Origin: Thalassobius sp050633445
GTDB lineage: Bacteria; Pseudomonadota; Alphaproteobacteria; Rhodobacterales; Rhodobacteraceae
Assembly: GCA_050633445.1 (NCBI GenBank)
Contig: JBOEGN010000036.1
Span: 1-28,580, forward strand
Length of the DNA: 28,580 nucleotides
Reading direction: 5' to 3'
Part shown: in pieces, positions 8,002 to 15,924 of the stretch
Layout of the letters: the number at the start of each line of letters is the position of its first letter
Numbering within the stretch: position 1 is the stretch's first letter
Notes under the pieces: generated by a model
Told to the model about the DNA's origin: nothing
The model's input: the letters and a program-made list of their open reading frames with translations, nothing else
The model's database searches: none
Made by a program: the position numbers and the translations under genes

Positions 8002-9024
8002 ATGACCAATGCACTCTCTCGACTGCTGGAAACCCGCGACTGGCTGCTGGCCGATGGCGCGACGGGGACGAACCTGTTCAACATGGGGCTCAGCTCGGGC
8101 GATGCGCCGGAATTGTGGAACGAGCAACATCCCGATCGCATCAAGAAACTGTATCTGGGCGCTGTGGATGCGGGCTCGGATCTGTTTCTGACCAATTCGT
8201 TTGGCGGCAATGCCTCGCGCCTGAAACTGCACAATGCCGAAAAACGCGCGCGCGAATTGTCGCGGATGAGCGCCGAGATCGGTCGTGAGGTTGCGGATGC
8301 CTCGGGTCGCACCGTGATCGTGGCCGGTTCCGTTGGCCCAACCGGTGAAATTTTCGCCCCCATGGGCCCGATGACCCACGAATCCGCTGTCGAGATTTTC
8401 CACGAACAGGCCGAAGGCCTGAAAGAGGGCGGCGCAGATGTGCTGTGGCTGGAAACCATCTCGGCCCCCGAAGAATACAAGGCCGCCGCCGAGGCGTTTG
8501 CCCTGGCCGACATGCCCTGGTGTGGCACCATGAGCTTTGACACCGCCGGGCGCACCATGATGGGCGTGACCTCCTCCGCGATGGTCGATATGGTGGAAAA
8601 GCTGCCCAACCCGCCGATGGCCTTCGGGGCCAACTGCGGTGTCGGCGCGTCCGATCTGATGCGCACCGTGCTGGGCTTTGCCGCTCATGGCACCGAGCGC
8701 CCGATCATCGCCAAAGGCAACGCGGGCATTCCGAAATACCACGACGGCCACATCCACTATGATGGCACGCCTGAGCTGATGGCCGAATACGCCGTTCTGG
8801 CCCGTGACGCCGGTGCGACGATCATCGGTGGCTGCTGCGGCACCATGCCCGAACACCTGTCGGCCATGCGCAAGGCCCTGGAAACCCGCGAACGCGGCCC
8901 CCGCCCCTCGCTGGAACTGATCGCTGAGGTGCTGGGTGGTTTCTCCTCGGCCTCGGACGGCACAGGCGACCCGGCTGACGAGCCGAAAAGCAGCCGAAAA
9001 GGCTCGCGCCGCCGGCGCGGCTAG
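8002..9024 (+). CDS. Homocysteine S-methyltransferase (BHMT/MetH-N-like)
   Basis: A 340-residue zinc-dependent methyltransferase that transfers a methyl group to homocysteine to make methionine. The family signatures are LLADGATGTNL (15-25), TNSFGGN (64-70) and the zinc-binding cysteines C212 in GANCG and C278/C279 in GGCCGT. Only the homocysteine-binding barrel is present; the pterin, B12 and reactivation domains of full MetH are missing. A lysine/arginine-rich tail ends the protein. GAGGA lies 7 bases before the ATG. A stand-alone corrinoid protein (10385) and a DUF1638 protein (11116) lie close by, which suggests that the methyl donor is a corrinoid protein rather than free betaine. Databases often label such proteins betaine-homocysteine methyltransferase; the donor is not decided by sequence. 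Confidence 0.88.
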   Translation: MTNALSRLLETRDWLLADGATGTNLFNMGLSSGDAPELWNEQHPDRIKKLYLGAVDAGSDLFLTNSFGGNASRLKLHNAEKRARELSRMSAEIGREVADASGRTVIVAGSVGPTGEIFAPMGPMTHESAVEIFHEQAEGLKEGGADVLWLETISAPEEYKAAAEAFALADMPWCGTMSFDTAGRTMMGVTSSAMVDMVEKLPNPPMAFGANCGVGASDLMRTVLGFAAHGTERPIIAKGNAGIPKYHDGHIHYDGTPELMAEYAVLARDAGATIIGGCCGTMPEHLSAMRKALETRERGPRPSLELIAEVLGGFSSASDGTGDPADEPKSSRKGSRRRRG

Positions 9025-9046
9025 TCTGCTGAAACGCTCTTGATTA

Positions 9047-9067
9047 GGTCGCCATTGGCGGCCTTTT
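9047..9067. terminator. Terminator hairpin between convergent genes
   Basis: A 7-bp stem (GGTCGCC, loop ATT, GGCGGCC, one wobble pair) is followed by TTTTCCTTTT. It lies 23 bases past the methyltransferase stop and just before the stop of the opposing radical SAM gene. The T-tract favours plus-strand termination. Confidence 0.75.
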
Positions 9068-9083
9068 CCTTTTGTGGCGAGCG

Positions 9084-10175
9084 CTAAGAGAAAAGCTCCA
9101 TCTGATCCCCGGCCCGCGGCGGAGGCGCGAATAAATCGCATCGCAATGCGGGCTGTTTCAAATCCAGACCCAACCGTTTTGCTGAGGCCTTGAACCGGGC
9201 AGAGATCATGCTGGCATAGGCTCCCTCGCCCCGCATCCGACGCCCCCATTGCGCGTCATAATCCTGCCCCCGATGCATTTCCCGCACCCGCGCCATGATC
9301 CGATCCGCGCGCAAGGGGAAATGTTCCTGTAACCATTCCTGGAACAGCGGCGAAACCTCTCGTGGGAGGCGCAACATGATCCAGCTGGCGGCGTCCGCGC
9401 CTGCGTCTTTGCCTGCCTCTAACAGCGCCTCAATCTCGTGATCGTTCAACATCGGCACGATGGGCGAAGTCATCACCCGCACCGGCACGCCTGCCCCGGC
9501 CAGCGCCCGGATCGTCGCGATGCGCCGTTTGGGCGACGGAACCCGAGGCTCCATCTTGCGCGCCAAGCCAGCGTCCAGCGTGGTCAGCGAAATCCCGACC
9601 CGCACCAGCCCCCGCGTGGCCATCGAAGCCAGAATATCCAGGTCCCGTTCGATCAAGGTGCCCTTGGTGACGATGGCGACCGGGTGATTGAAGGCTTGCA
9701 GCACCTCCAGACAAGCGCGCATCACCCCGTGATCCCGCTCGATCGGCTGATAGGGATCGGTGTTGGTGCCAATGGCGATCGGCGCCACAGAATAGGACCG
9801 CTTCCGCAGCTCGCGCGCCAGAATTTCTGGCGCCTCAGGTCGCGCCACAAGTTGCGTTTCAAAATCCAGCCCTGGCGACAGGCCCAGATAGGCATGAGTG
9901 GGCCGCGCAAAGCAGTAGATGCAGCCGTGTTCGCACCCCCGATACGGGTTCAACGTCCGATCAAACGGCAGATCCGGCGAACGGATATAGTTGATCACAC
10001 TGCGCGGCCGTTCCTCGCGCACTTCGGTCTGAAAGGGCGGCAGCTCTTCTGGCAGGTCCCAACCATCATGCGCCCGCACCCGCGCAAACCCTTCAAACCG
10101 ACCCGCCTGATTACTGACAGCCCCGCGCGCGCGGCGTCTTTCTGCCGCGACCTCATGTTCTTCATCCCAGTTCAT
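9084..10175 (-). CDS. PA0069-family radical SAM protein
   Basis: A 363-residue radical SAM enzyme. The [4Fe-4S] motif is CEHGCIYC (C81, C85, C88; CX3CX2C) in the context TLNPYRGCEHGCIYCFARP, typical of the SplB-like PA0069 subfamily. The reading continues with IGTNTDPYQPIE and VGISLTTLD, the expected strands of the radical SAM barrel. The N-terminal RGAVSNQAGRFE also fits this subfamily. The substrate of the family is unknown to me. The frame stays open upstream to 10385, but the ATG at 10175 is preferred since homologues begin shortly before the RGA-SNPAGRF motif. The Shine-Dalgarno signal is weak. It is transcribed away from the corrinoid gene, with a 209-base shared promoter region. Confidence 0.85.
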   Translation of the reverse strand: MNWDEEHEVAAERRRARGAVSNQAGRFEGFARVRAHDGWDLPEELPPFQTEVREERPRSVINYIRSPDLPFDRTLNPYRGCEHGCIYCFARPTHAYLGLSPGLDFETQLVARPEAPEILARELRKRSYSVAPIAIGTNTDPYQPIERDHGVMRACLEVLQAFNHPVAIVTKGTLIERDLDILASMATRGLVRVGISLTTLDAGLARKMEPRVPSPKRRIATIRALAGAGVPVRVMTSPIVPMLNDHEIEALLEAGKDAGADAASWIMLRLPREVSPLFQEWLQEHFPLRADRIMARVREMHRGQDYDAQWGRRMRGEGAYASMISARFKASAKRLGLDLKQPALRCDLFAPPPRAGDQMELFS

Positions 10176-10384
10176 CCGCAAATTATGAACAAACCAAGAA
10201 CATTTACAATCCGCATCACAATGATAGTGAAGATTTTTCAATCCACCTTTGGCACTTTCCTGTCTATAAGTCGGAACCAGAACACGGCCTGTCGCAATCC
10301 GCGCAGTCAACGCGCGCGAAAAGGCCGAATTCTTCAAAGACAATAGGATCATGGCGGCCCCCGCCCTCATCAAGGAATCGCGCA

Positions 10385-11080
10385 ATGTCGGAAGATCAAG
10401 ACGACCTCATCCTGGCAGACCTGAACAACGAAGAACTGGTCGAACAGATGTTCGATGACCTCTATGACGGGATGAAAGAGGAAATCGAAGAAGGCGTGAA
10501 CATCCTGCTGGGACGCGGATGGGAACCCTACAAGATTCTGACCGAGGCATTGGTCGGCGGTATGACCATCGTCGGCAACGACTTTCGTGATGGCATCTTG
10601 TTCGTCCCCGAGGTGCTGCTGGCCGCTCAGGCGATGAAGGGCGGCATGGCCATCCTGAAACCCTTGCTGGCGGAAACCGGCGCTCCGAAAATGGGCAAGA
10701 TGGTCATCGGCACCGTCAAAGGCGACATCCACGACANNAACCTTGTGTCGATGATGATGGAGGGCGCGGGCTTTGAGGTCGTCGATCTGGGCATCAACAC
10801 CGATGCCGACGAATACCTGGCCGCGCTGGAAAAAGAAGACGCCGACATCCTGGGCATGTCCGCCCTGCTGACCACCACAATGCCCTATATGAAAACGGTG
10901 ATCGACACGCTGACCGAAAAGGGCCTGCGCGACGAGTATATCGTGATGGTCGGCGGCGCCCCCCTGAACGAGGAATTCGGCAAAGCGATCGGCGCAGATG
11001 CCTATTGCCGCGACGCCGCCGTGGCTGTGGAAACCGCCAAAAGCTTCATTTCGCGCAAGCACAACCAGCTTAGCGCCTGA
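10385..11080 (+). CDS. Cobalamin (corrinoid)-binding methyl carrier protein, MtbC/MetH-like
   Basis: A two-domain corrinoid protein: a helical cap (about 1-95) with LLGRGWEPYKILTEAL and VPEVLLAAQAM as in MetH and MtaC/MtbC, then a Rossmann B12-binding domain (about 103-225) with GTVKGDIHD, MSALLTTTMPYMK and VGGAPLNEEFGKAIGAD. H116 in the DxHxxG motif is the expected lower cobalt ligand. Two N bases at 10737-10738 fall inside this motif, and the read DIHDxNLV is two residues shorter than the usual DIHDIGKNLV, although the frame is kept. This looks like an unresolved assembly gap. AAGGA lies 8 bases before the ATG. It probably carries the methyl group to the homocysteine methyltransferase encoded at 8002, inferred from proximity. 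Confidence 0.9.
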   Translation: MSEDQDDLILADLNNEELVEQMFDDLYDGMKEEIEEGVNILLGRGWEPYKILTEALVGGMTIVGNDFRDGILFVPEVLLAAQAMKGGMAILKPLLAETGAPKMGKMVIGTVKGDIHDXNLVSMMMEGAGFEVVDLGINTDADEYLAALEKEDADILGMSALLTTTMPYMKTVIDTLTEKGLRDEYIVMVGGAPLNEEFGKAIGADAYCRDAAVAVETAKSFISRKHNQLSA

Positions 11081-11115
11081 ACCAGGATGGCCCGCCGCGT
11101 GCGGGCCGCTCCACC

Positions 11116-11754
11116 ATGCACAGCCCTGATGATCATAGACTGACCACCCAAGGCCTGCCACCTGCCAGCAAATCTGGCCGGGTGCTGATCATCGCCTGCG
11201 GCGCCCTGGCACACGAGATTCTGGCCCTGATCCGCCTGAATGGCTGGACCCACATGGACCTGACCTGCCTGCCCGCCATCCTGCACAATCACCCCGAACG
11301 CATCGCCGACGCGGTCGCACACGCTATCGCGAAACACCAGCACAGCCACGAACAGCTCTTCGTCGCCTACGCCGATTGCGGCACCGGAGGCGCCCTGCAA
11401 CAGGTGTGCGACCGTCACAAGGTGCAAATGATCGCCGGCCCCCACTGCTATGCCTTCTTCGAAGGGGTCGATCACTTTGCCAGTCATGCGGATGAAATCA
11501 CAGCCTTCTACCTGACGGATTTTCTGACCCGCCAATTCGATGCTTTCGTCTGGAAACCCCTCGGCCTCGACCGACACCCAGACCTGCGCCAAGTGTATTT
11601 CGGCCATTACACAAAACTGGTCTACCAGGCCCAAACCGACAATCCTGAGCTGACCGCCAAAGCCCAAGACTGCGCCACCCGCCTCGGCCTAAAATTCGAG
11701 CGTCGCTTTACCGGCTACGGTGATCTGGCCACAACTCTGGCCCAGCAAACCTAA
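11116..11754 (+). CDS. DUF1638 protein, cysteine-rich
   Basis: A 212-residue protein with the DUF1638 core: RVLIIACGALAHEILAL, PAILHNHPERIADAV, FVAYADCGTGGAL and IAGPHCYAFFEG. Conserved cysteines C28, C51, C88 and C111 lie in these blocks and could bind a metal or cofactor. There is no signal peptide and no membrane segment. It begins 35 bases after the corrinoid protein and is probably co-transcribed with it. Genomic company of this kind suggests a role in corrinoid methyltransfer, for example reactivation or assembly, but no biochemical function is evident from sequence. The N-terminal 20 residues are low-complexity, so a slightly later start is possible. Confidence 0.85.
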   Translation: MHSPDDHRLTTQGLPPASKSGRVLIIACGALAHEILALIRLNGWTHMDLTCLPAILHNHPERIADAVAHAIAKHQHSHEQLFVAYADCGTGGALQQVCDRHKVQMIAGPHCYAFFEGVDHFASHADEITAFYLTDFLTRQFDAFVWKPLGLDRHPDLRQVYFGHYTKLVYQAQTDNPELTAKAQDCATRLGLKFERRFTGYGDLATTLAQQT

Positions 11755-11783
11755 CGTCTTCTTTTTGAAAATATCCCGGGGGC

Positions 11784-11875
11784 GTAAGGCAATCCTCAGA
11801 TTGTCTTACAAAGGGGGCAGCGCCCCCTTCACCGCTTCGGCGTCTGCCGAAGCTCGCAACGCGTGGCGCAGCCAC
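11784..11875. repeat. Cluster of four consecutive inverted repeats
   Basis: Between the DUF1638 and SufE stop codons lie four separate perfect or near-perfect hairpins. At 11784-11809 there is an 11-bp stem with loop CTCA. At 11811-11829 AAGGGGGC pairs with GCCCCCTT. At 11834-11853 GCTTCGGC pairs with GCCGAAGC. At 11863-11875 GTGGC pairs with GCCAC. The lead-in GAAAATATCCCGGGGG and the GGGGGCAGCGCCCCC element resemble a repeated intergenic element of Roseobacter genomes (from memory). It likely also ends transcription of the two convergent genes. Confidence 0.75.
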
Positions 11876-11884
11876 TCCGCCGGA

Positions 11885-12292
11885 TCACGCCGCGGCAGCG
11901 ACCTGCCCGATCCGCTCGATCATCGCCCGCAGCCCGTTGGACCGCTGCGCTGACAGGTGATCATTCAGGCCCAGCCGCGCCAATTCAGCAGCGGCATCAA
12001 CCCGCACGACTTCGGCCACAGGCAACCCGTTGAACAAGCTGCGAAGTACCGCAATCAGCCCGCGCACGATCAGCGCATCACTATCCCCGTCAAAGGTGAA
12101 CACACCCGCCTCGATTTTAGGATGCAGCCAGACCTGACTGGCGCAGCCATCAACCTTGGTGGCGGGCACCTTCAGCGCATCATTCAGCGGATCCATCATT
12201 TTGCCCTGCTCGATGACATAGCGATACCGGTCTTCCCAGTCCTCCAGGAACTCGAAATCCTCGACGATCGCTTCAAATGCTTCGGTGGCCAT
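11885..12292 (-). CDS. sufE: SufE-type cysteine desulfuration protein
   Basis: A 135-residue SufE-family protein that accepts persulfide sulfur from a cysteine desulfurase (SufS) for Fe-S cluster assembly. The sulfur-carrying C50 lies in KVDGCASQVWL, preceded by the typical EDWEDRYRYVIEQG; the length matches the family. The ATG at 12292 is chosen because AGGA stands just upstream and the protein family starts here; the open frame extending to 12601 has no homologous features. It stands alone, outside any suf operon, convergent with DUF1638 and divergent from the lipoprotein gene. Confidence 0.93.
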   Translation of the reverse strand: MATEAFEAIVEDFEFLEDWEDRYRYVIEQGKMMDPLNDALKVPATKVDGCASQVWLHPKIEAGVFTFDGDSDALIVRGLIAVLRSLFNGLPVAEVVRVDAAAELARLGLNDHLSAQRSNGLRAMIERIGQVAAAA

Positions 12293-12431
12293 TTTCCTGT
12301 CTCTCCAGCGGCGGCAAGTTGCATGTCCTTGGCCTAGCGCCCAGCCGCACGAAGGTCCAGCCCCGCCTTGCGTCTTTTCAAGCCCTCTCGGATAGGGTAA
12401 CCCGTTGGAGAAAGCGACAAAGGCGAATGTG

Positions 12432-12935
12432 ATGCGCAAATCTCTTCTGACCCTGACCGTAGCGGCGCTGGTTCTAAGCGGCTGTGGAAATTCCCGGCTG
12501 AACCCCTTTAACTGGTTCGGGCGTGGCCAACCGGTCCCCGTCGCCACCGGCGCCCAGACCAACCCTCTGATCCCGCTTGGCCGGAACGGACGCCCCGTCA
12601 AAGAAGAGGCACCCTATCTGGGGTCGCTGATCGCGCAAGTGACCGAAGTGCGGGTCGAACGCGTGCCCGGCGGTGCCGTGGTGCGCGCCACCGGGATCGG
12701 GCATTTCCAACAGTCGTTTGATGTACAGCTGACCTCGCCTACCGATGGGCAGGCTGTGAATGGCACACTGACCTATCAATTCCGCGCCTATGTGCCGCCA
12801 GCGGGTGATCGTGTGGCAGGTCCCGCCAGCAGCCGTCAGATTACGGCAGCGGCTTACCTGACGGAAAATGAGCTGGCTGGTGTACGAAAAATTCGTATCG
12901 AAGCCGCTGGTAATGCCTTGGAATCGCGCCGCTAA
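12432..12935 (+). CDS. Small predicted outer-membrane/periplasmic lipoprotein
   Basis: A 167-residue protein with a lipoprotein signal peptide: MRKSLLTLTVAALVLSGC, lipobox LSGC with C18 as the lipidated residue. The mature part has no transmembrane segment. I do not recognise a named domain; the pattern EVRVERVPGGAVVRATGIG and YQFRAYVP suggests a small beta-rich fold. The ATG at 12432 is favoured over an in-frame TTG at 12405 because it gives a compact signal peptide and AGGCGA lies just upstream. It is divergent from sufE and convergent with rnd. The function is unknown. Confidence 0.8.
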   Translation: MRKSLLTLTVAALVLSGCGNSRLNPFNWFGRGQPVPVATGAQTNPLIPLGRNGRPVKEEAPYLGSLIAQVTEVRVERVPGGAVVRATGIGHFQQSFDVQLTSPTDGQAVNGTLTYQFRAYVPPAGDRVAGPASSRQITAAAYLTENELAGVRKIRIEAAGNALESRR

Positions 12936-12945
12936 TCAGCGGCGC
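12926..12945. terminator. Hairpin spanning the lipoprotein stop codon
   Basis: A perfect 8-bp stem, GCGCCGCT with AGCGGCGC and loop AATC, overlaps the TAA stop and lies 9 bases from the rnd stop. There is no strong T-tract on either strand, so it may be an mRNA 3'-end stabiliser or a bidirectional terminator. Confidence 0.55.
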
Positions 12946-12953
12946 ACGCTTCC

Positions 12954-14111
12954 TTACAGTTCCACGATTTGGACATTCTTGCCCTTGGCGGCCAGGGCGA
13001 TCTCGCCCTCACATAGGCGCAAGGCATCCTCGCCAAAGACTTCGCGACGCCAGCCACTGAGAGCTGCGACATCGCGCTGACCCGCAGCAATCGCATCCAG
13101 ATCCGACGCCGGAGCGATCAGTTTCGAGGCCACGCCCGCCTGCTCGGTCTTGGCCTTCAGCAGCACACGCAAAAGGTCCGCCAAAGCCGGATTCACTTGC
13201 AGCTTATCGCGCGAGTTATCCACCTTGGGATAGTTGGCAGGATCACAGGCCAACCCGGCCTTTACAGCCGCCAGAATTCCGTCGGCGATGTCCCCCTTGC
13301 GCGCCTCGCGCAGCAACAGGCGCGACCGGCCCAGATCATTCGGCGTGCTCGGCTTGGTCGAGGCCAGCTCGACCAGCGCATCGTCCTTATACACCCGGTT
13401 GCGCGGGATGTTGCGGGATTGGGCATAGACCTCGCGGAACTTCGCCAATTCACGCACGATCGCCAGGAATTTGCCGCTGGTGGTGCGGGTCTTAACCCGT
13501 TTCCACGCCGCATCTGGCTGTACGATATAGGTGTCGTTGTTGGTCAGAACCTGTAGTTCTTCCTGCACCCATTTCGCGCGTTTGTTCTTTTGCAGCTGGG
13601 TTTCCAGGAACTCGTAAATCTGACGCAGATAGGTCACATCCGCCAGCGCATAGGTTTTCTGGTTATCCGTCAGCGGACGACGCGACCAATCCGTAAAGCG
13701 GTGCGATTTGTCCAAGGTGCCCTTGGCAATCTTGCGCACCAGCGTCTCATAGCCGACCTGCTCGCCAAAACCGCAGACCATTGCGGCGACCTGCGTGTCA
13801 AACAGCGGCTCGGGGAAGACCCCGGCGTCGACAAAAAAGATCTCCAGATCCTGACGTGCGGCGTGGAACACCTTCACAACCGAAGTATCGCGGAACAGCT
13901 CGTACAATGGCTCCAGCGACAGGTCCTTGGACAGCGGATCGACCAGAACGGCGTTGTCATCCGTTTCGCCCGGCATCGCCATTTGAATGAGGCAAAGCTT
14001 GGAATAATACGTCCGCTCGCGCAGAAATTCAGTGTCCAGGGTGACGTAATCGTGGGTGCGGGCTTCGGCGCAAAATGCGGCCAGATCTTCCGTCGTCGTC
14101 AGTGTTTTCAT
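12954..14111 (-). CDS. rnd: Ribonuclease D
   Basis: A 385-residue DEDDy-family 3'-5' exoribonuclease involved in tRNA and structured RNA 3' maturation. The exonuclease motifs are D26 and E28 in TLDTEFLRE, D88 in FHAARQDLEIFF, and Y154/D158 in YALADVTYL. An HRDC domain follows (about 212-255, LAIVRELAKFREVYAQSRNIPRNRV, then a second, less conserved HRDC-like region). The length is normal. It lies upstream of a 97-base gap after purN on the same strand, so it may have its own promoter. The C-terminus is convergent with the lipoprotein gene. Confidence 0.96.
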   Translation of the reverse strand: MKTLTTTEDLAAFCAEARTHDYVTLDTEFLRERTYYSKLCLIQMAMPGETDDNAVLVDPLSKDLSLEPLYELFRDTSVVKVFHAARQDLEIFFVDAGVFPEPLFDTQVAAMVCGFGEQVGYETLVRKIAKGTLDKSHRFTDWSRRPLTDNQKTYALADVTYLRQIYEFLETQLQKNKRAKWVQEELQVLTNNDTYIVQPDAAWKRVKTRTTSGKFLAIVRELAKFREVYAQSRNIPRNRVYKDDALVELASTKPSTPNDLGRSRLLLREARKGDIADGILAAVKAGLACDPANYPKVDNSRDKLQVNPALADLLRVLLKAKTEQAGVASKLIAPASDLDAIAAGQRDVAALSGWRREVFGEDALRLCEGEIALAAKGKNVQIVEL

Positions 14112-14208
14112 GCGGGCGCGTATCGTCTCTGCCTAAGTGCGGTTTTGGGCGGGTTTTCTGCGTATACGCCAAAGACCCGGCAATGGAAAGCCGATGCCCC
14201 GCGTCACC

Positions 14209-14802
14209 TTAGCCCAGGAGCAGGGGCGAGGTCTCGCCTGCCGCAAAACGACGCAAAACCGCTGGGTACAGCTGGTGTTCCTGCACCAGAACGCGGGCGG
14301 CCAACGCATCAGCGGAATCGTCGGCCCGGACAGGCACGCGGGCCTGACCCAGGATCGGGCCGTCATCCAGCGCAGGCGTCACCAGATGGACGCTGCACCC
14401 GGCCTCGGTGTCACCAGCCTCCAGCGCGCGGGCATGGGTGTGCAGGCCTTTGTATTTGGGCAGCAGCGAGGGGTGGATGTTCAGCATCCGCCCTTCGAAT
14501 TCCCGCACAAAGCTTTCGGTTAGAACCCGCATGAAACCAGCCAGACAAATGATATCGGGCTGGGCCGCTTTCAGATGGGTCAGCAGTTCGGCCTGAAACG
14601 CCTCGCGGTCGCCCTTAAAGGGACGGTGATCTACGGCAAAGGTCTGAACCCCCATATCGGCGGCCTTTTTCAGGCCACCTGCGTCCGGATCGTTGGACCC
14701 AACAAGGACAGCACGGGCGGGATGATCCCCCACCATGCTTTCCACCAGCTTCACCATATTCGAGCCGCTGCCCGAAAGCAGGATAGCAACTCGTTTGGTC
14801 AC
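14209..14802 (-). CDS. purN: Phosphoribosylglycinamide formyltransferase
   Basis: A 197-residue GAR transformylase that uses 10-formyltetrahydrofolate in purine synthesis. The phosphate-binding loop GSGSNM lies at 11-16. The catalytic residues are N108 and H110 in LNIHPSLLPKYKG and D146/D147 in ALDDGPILGQ. The start is a GTG at 14802 that overlaps the purM TGA as GTGA, indicating translational coupling. The length matches the family. Confidence 0.97.
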   Translation of the reverse strand: MTKRVAILLSGSGSNMVKLVESMVGDHPARAVLVGSNDPDAGGLKKAADMGVQTFAVDHRPFKGDREAFQAELLTHLKAAQPDIICLAGFMRVLTESFVREFEGRMLNIHPSLLPKYKGLHTHARALEAGDTEAGCSVHLVTPALDDGPILGQARVPVRADDSADALAARVLVQEHQLYPAVLRRFAAGETSPLLLG

Positions 14803-15845
14803 AGCAGAGCGCCCTTATAGGTCACGCCTTCGCCCGCGCCGATTGTGCCCAGCGTGGTGACGGTTTCGCCCGCCTCGGTCAGCAGTTCGGTCAGGGCGAC
14901 GGCGCGGTCTGCGTCCACCACCAGGATCATGCCAATGCCGCAGTTAAAGGTCTTTAGCAGCTCGGATTCTTCCATGCCGCCGGTGGCTGCGAGCCATTTG
15001 AAGACAGGCGGCAAGTCCCAGGCATCCAGATCGATGGTGGCGACGGTGCCCTCGGGCAACACGCGCGGCAGGTTTTCGGTCAGACCACCGCCGGTGATAT
15101 GGGCCAGCGCGTGAACGCCGCCCGCGCGCACGGCTGCCAGCGATTGTTTGACATACAGCCGAGTCGGCGCCAGCAGCGCCGCGCCCAAAGTGCCTTCGCC
15201 AAACGGGCAATCAGCGTCCCAGCCAAGGCCCGACACTTCGACCAGTTTGCGCACCAGGCTATAGCCGTTCGAGTGCACACCGTTCGAGCCAAGCCCCAGC
15301 AGCACGTTGCCCTCGGTCACGCCGTCGGGCAGATCCGCGCCACGCTCCATCGCGCCCACAGCAAAGCCCGCAAGGTCGAAATCGCCTTCGGAATACATAC
15401 CGGGCATTTCCGCTGTCTCTCCGCCGATCAGCGCGCAACCGGACTGCACACAGCCCTCGGCGATGCCTTCGACGATACGCGCGGCCTGATCCAGCTCCAG
15501 CTTGCCAGTGGCGAAATAGTCCAGGAAAAACAGGGGCTCAGCGCCTTGGCAGACCAGATCGTTGACGCACATGGCGACCAGATCAATGCCGATCGTGTCC
15601 ACGTTGCCGGTGTCGATGGCGATCCGCAGCTTGGTGCCCACACCGTCAGTGGCGCCCACCAGGATCGGGTCGGAATACCCGGCATCCTTCAGGTCGAACA
15701 ACGCGCCAAAACCGCCCAAACCGGACATCACGCCCGCGCGTTTGGTCCGCTTGGCTGCCGGCTTGATCCGGTCCACAAGTTCGTTGCCTGCATCAATATC
15801 CACGCCTGCATCCGCATAGGTCAGGCCGTTTTTGCCAGTGGTCAT
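14799..15845 (-). CDS. purM: Phosphoribosylformylglycinamidine cyclo-ligase (AIR synthetase)
   Basis: A 348-residue AIR synthetase converting FGAM to AIR with ATP. It shows the N-terminal GLTYADAGVDIDAGNELVD, the nucleotide-binding region ILVGATDGVGTKL (61-73), the segment AMCVNDLVCQGAEPLFFLDY and ITGGGLTENLPRVLP. The ATG at 15845 gives the usual family length and has GGGGA 7 bases upstream; the frame is open to 16046, but that extension has no family match and runs into the neighbouring gene. It is the first gene of a purM-purN unit, 79 bases after the decarboxylase-like gene. Confidence 0.97.
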   Translation of the reverse strand: MTTGKNGLTYADAGVDIDAGNELVDRIKPAAKRTKRAGVMSGLGGFGALFDLKDAGYSDPILVGATDGVGTKLRIAIDTGNVDTIGIDLVAMCVNDLVCQGAEPLFFLDYFATGKLELDQAARIVEGIAEGCVQSGCALIGGETAEMPGMYSEGDFDLAGFAVGAMERGADLPDGVTEGNVLLGLGSNGVHSNGYSLVRKLVEVSGLGWDADCPFGEGTLGAALLAPTRLYVKQSLAAVRAGGVHALAHITGGGLTENLPRVLPEGTVATIDLDAWDLPPVFKWLAATGGMEESELLKTFNCGIGMILVVDADRAVALTELLTEAGETVTTLGTIGAGEGVTYKGALL

Positions 15846-15924
15846 CAGCATATCCCCGAGTTTCTCGCGCCCCCGATAGACCATTGCCCCCGCCTTGTCC
15901 ACGGGGGGCCTGAATTCACGCAAA

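Noticed and set aside
7825..9249. Long open frame (474 codons) antisense to the homocysteine methyltransferase
   Set aside because: The plus-strand gene has zinc-site motifs and a good Shine-Dalgarno sequence; the antisense frame has low-complexity Gly/His/Arg composition and runs through two terminators.
10176..10385. Upstream extension of the radical SAM protein containing CDADCKC
   Set aside because: The cysteine-rich stretch is tempting, but homologues start near 10175 and the region must hold the divergent promoters.
12293..12601. N-terminal extension of sufE
   Set aside because: It overlaps the divergent lipoprotein gene and has no SufE features; AGGA precedes the ATG at 12292.
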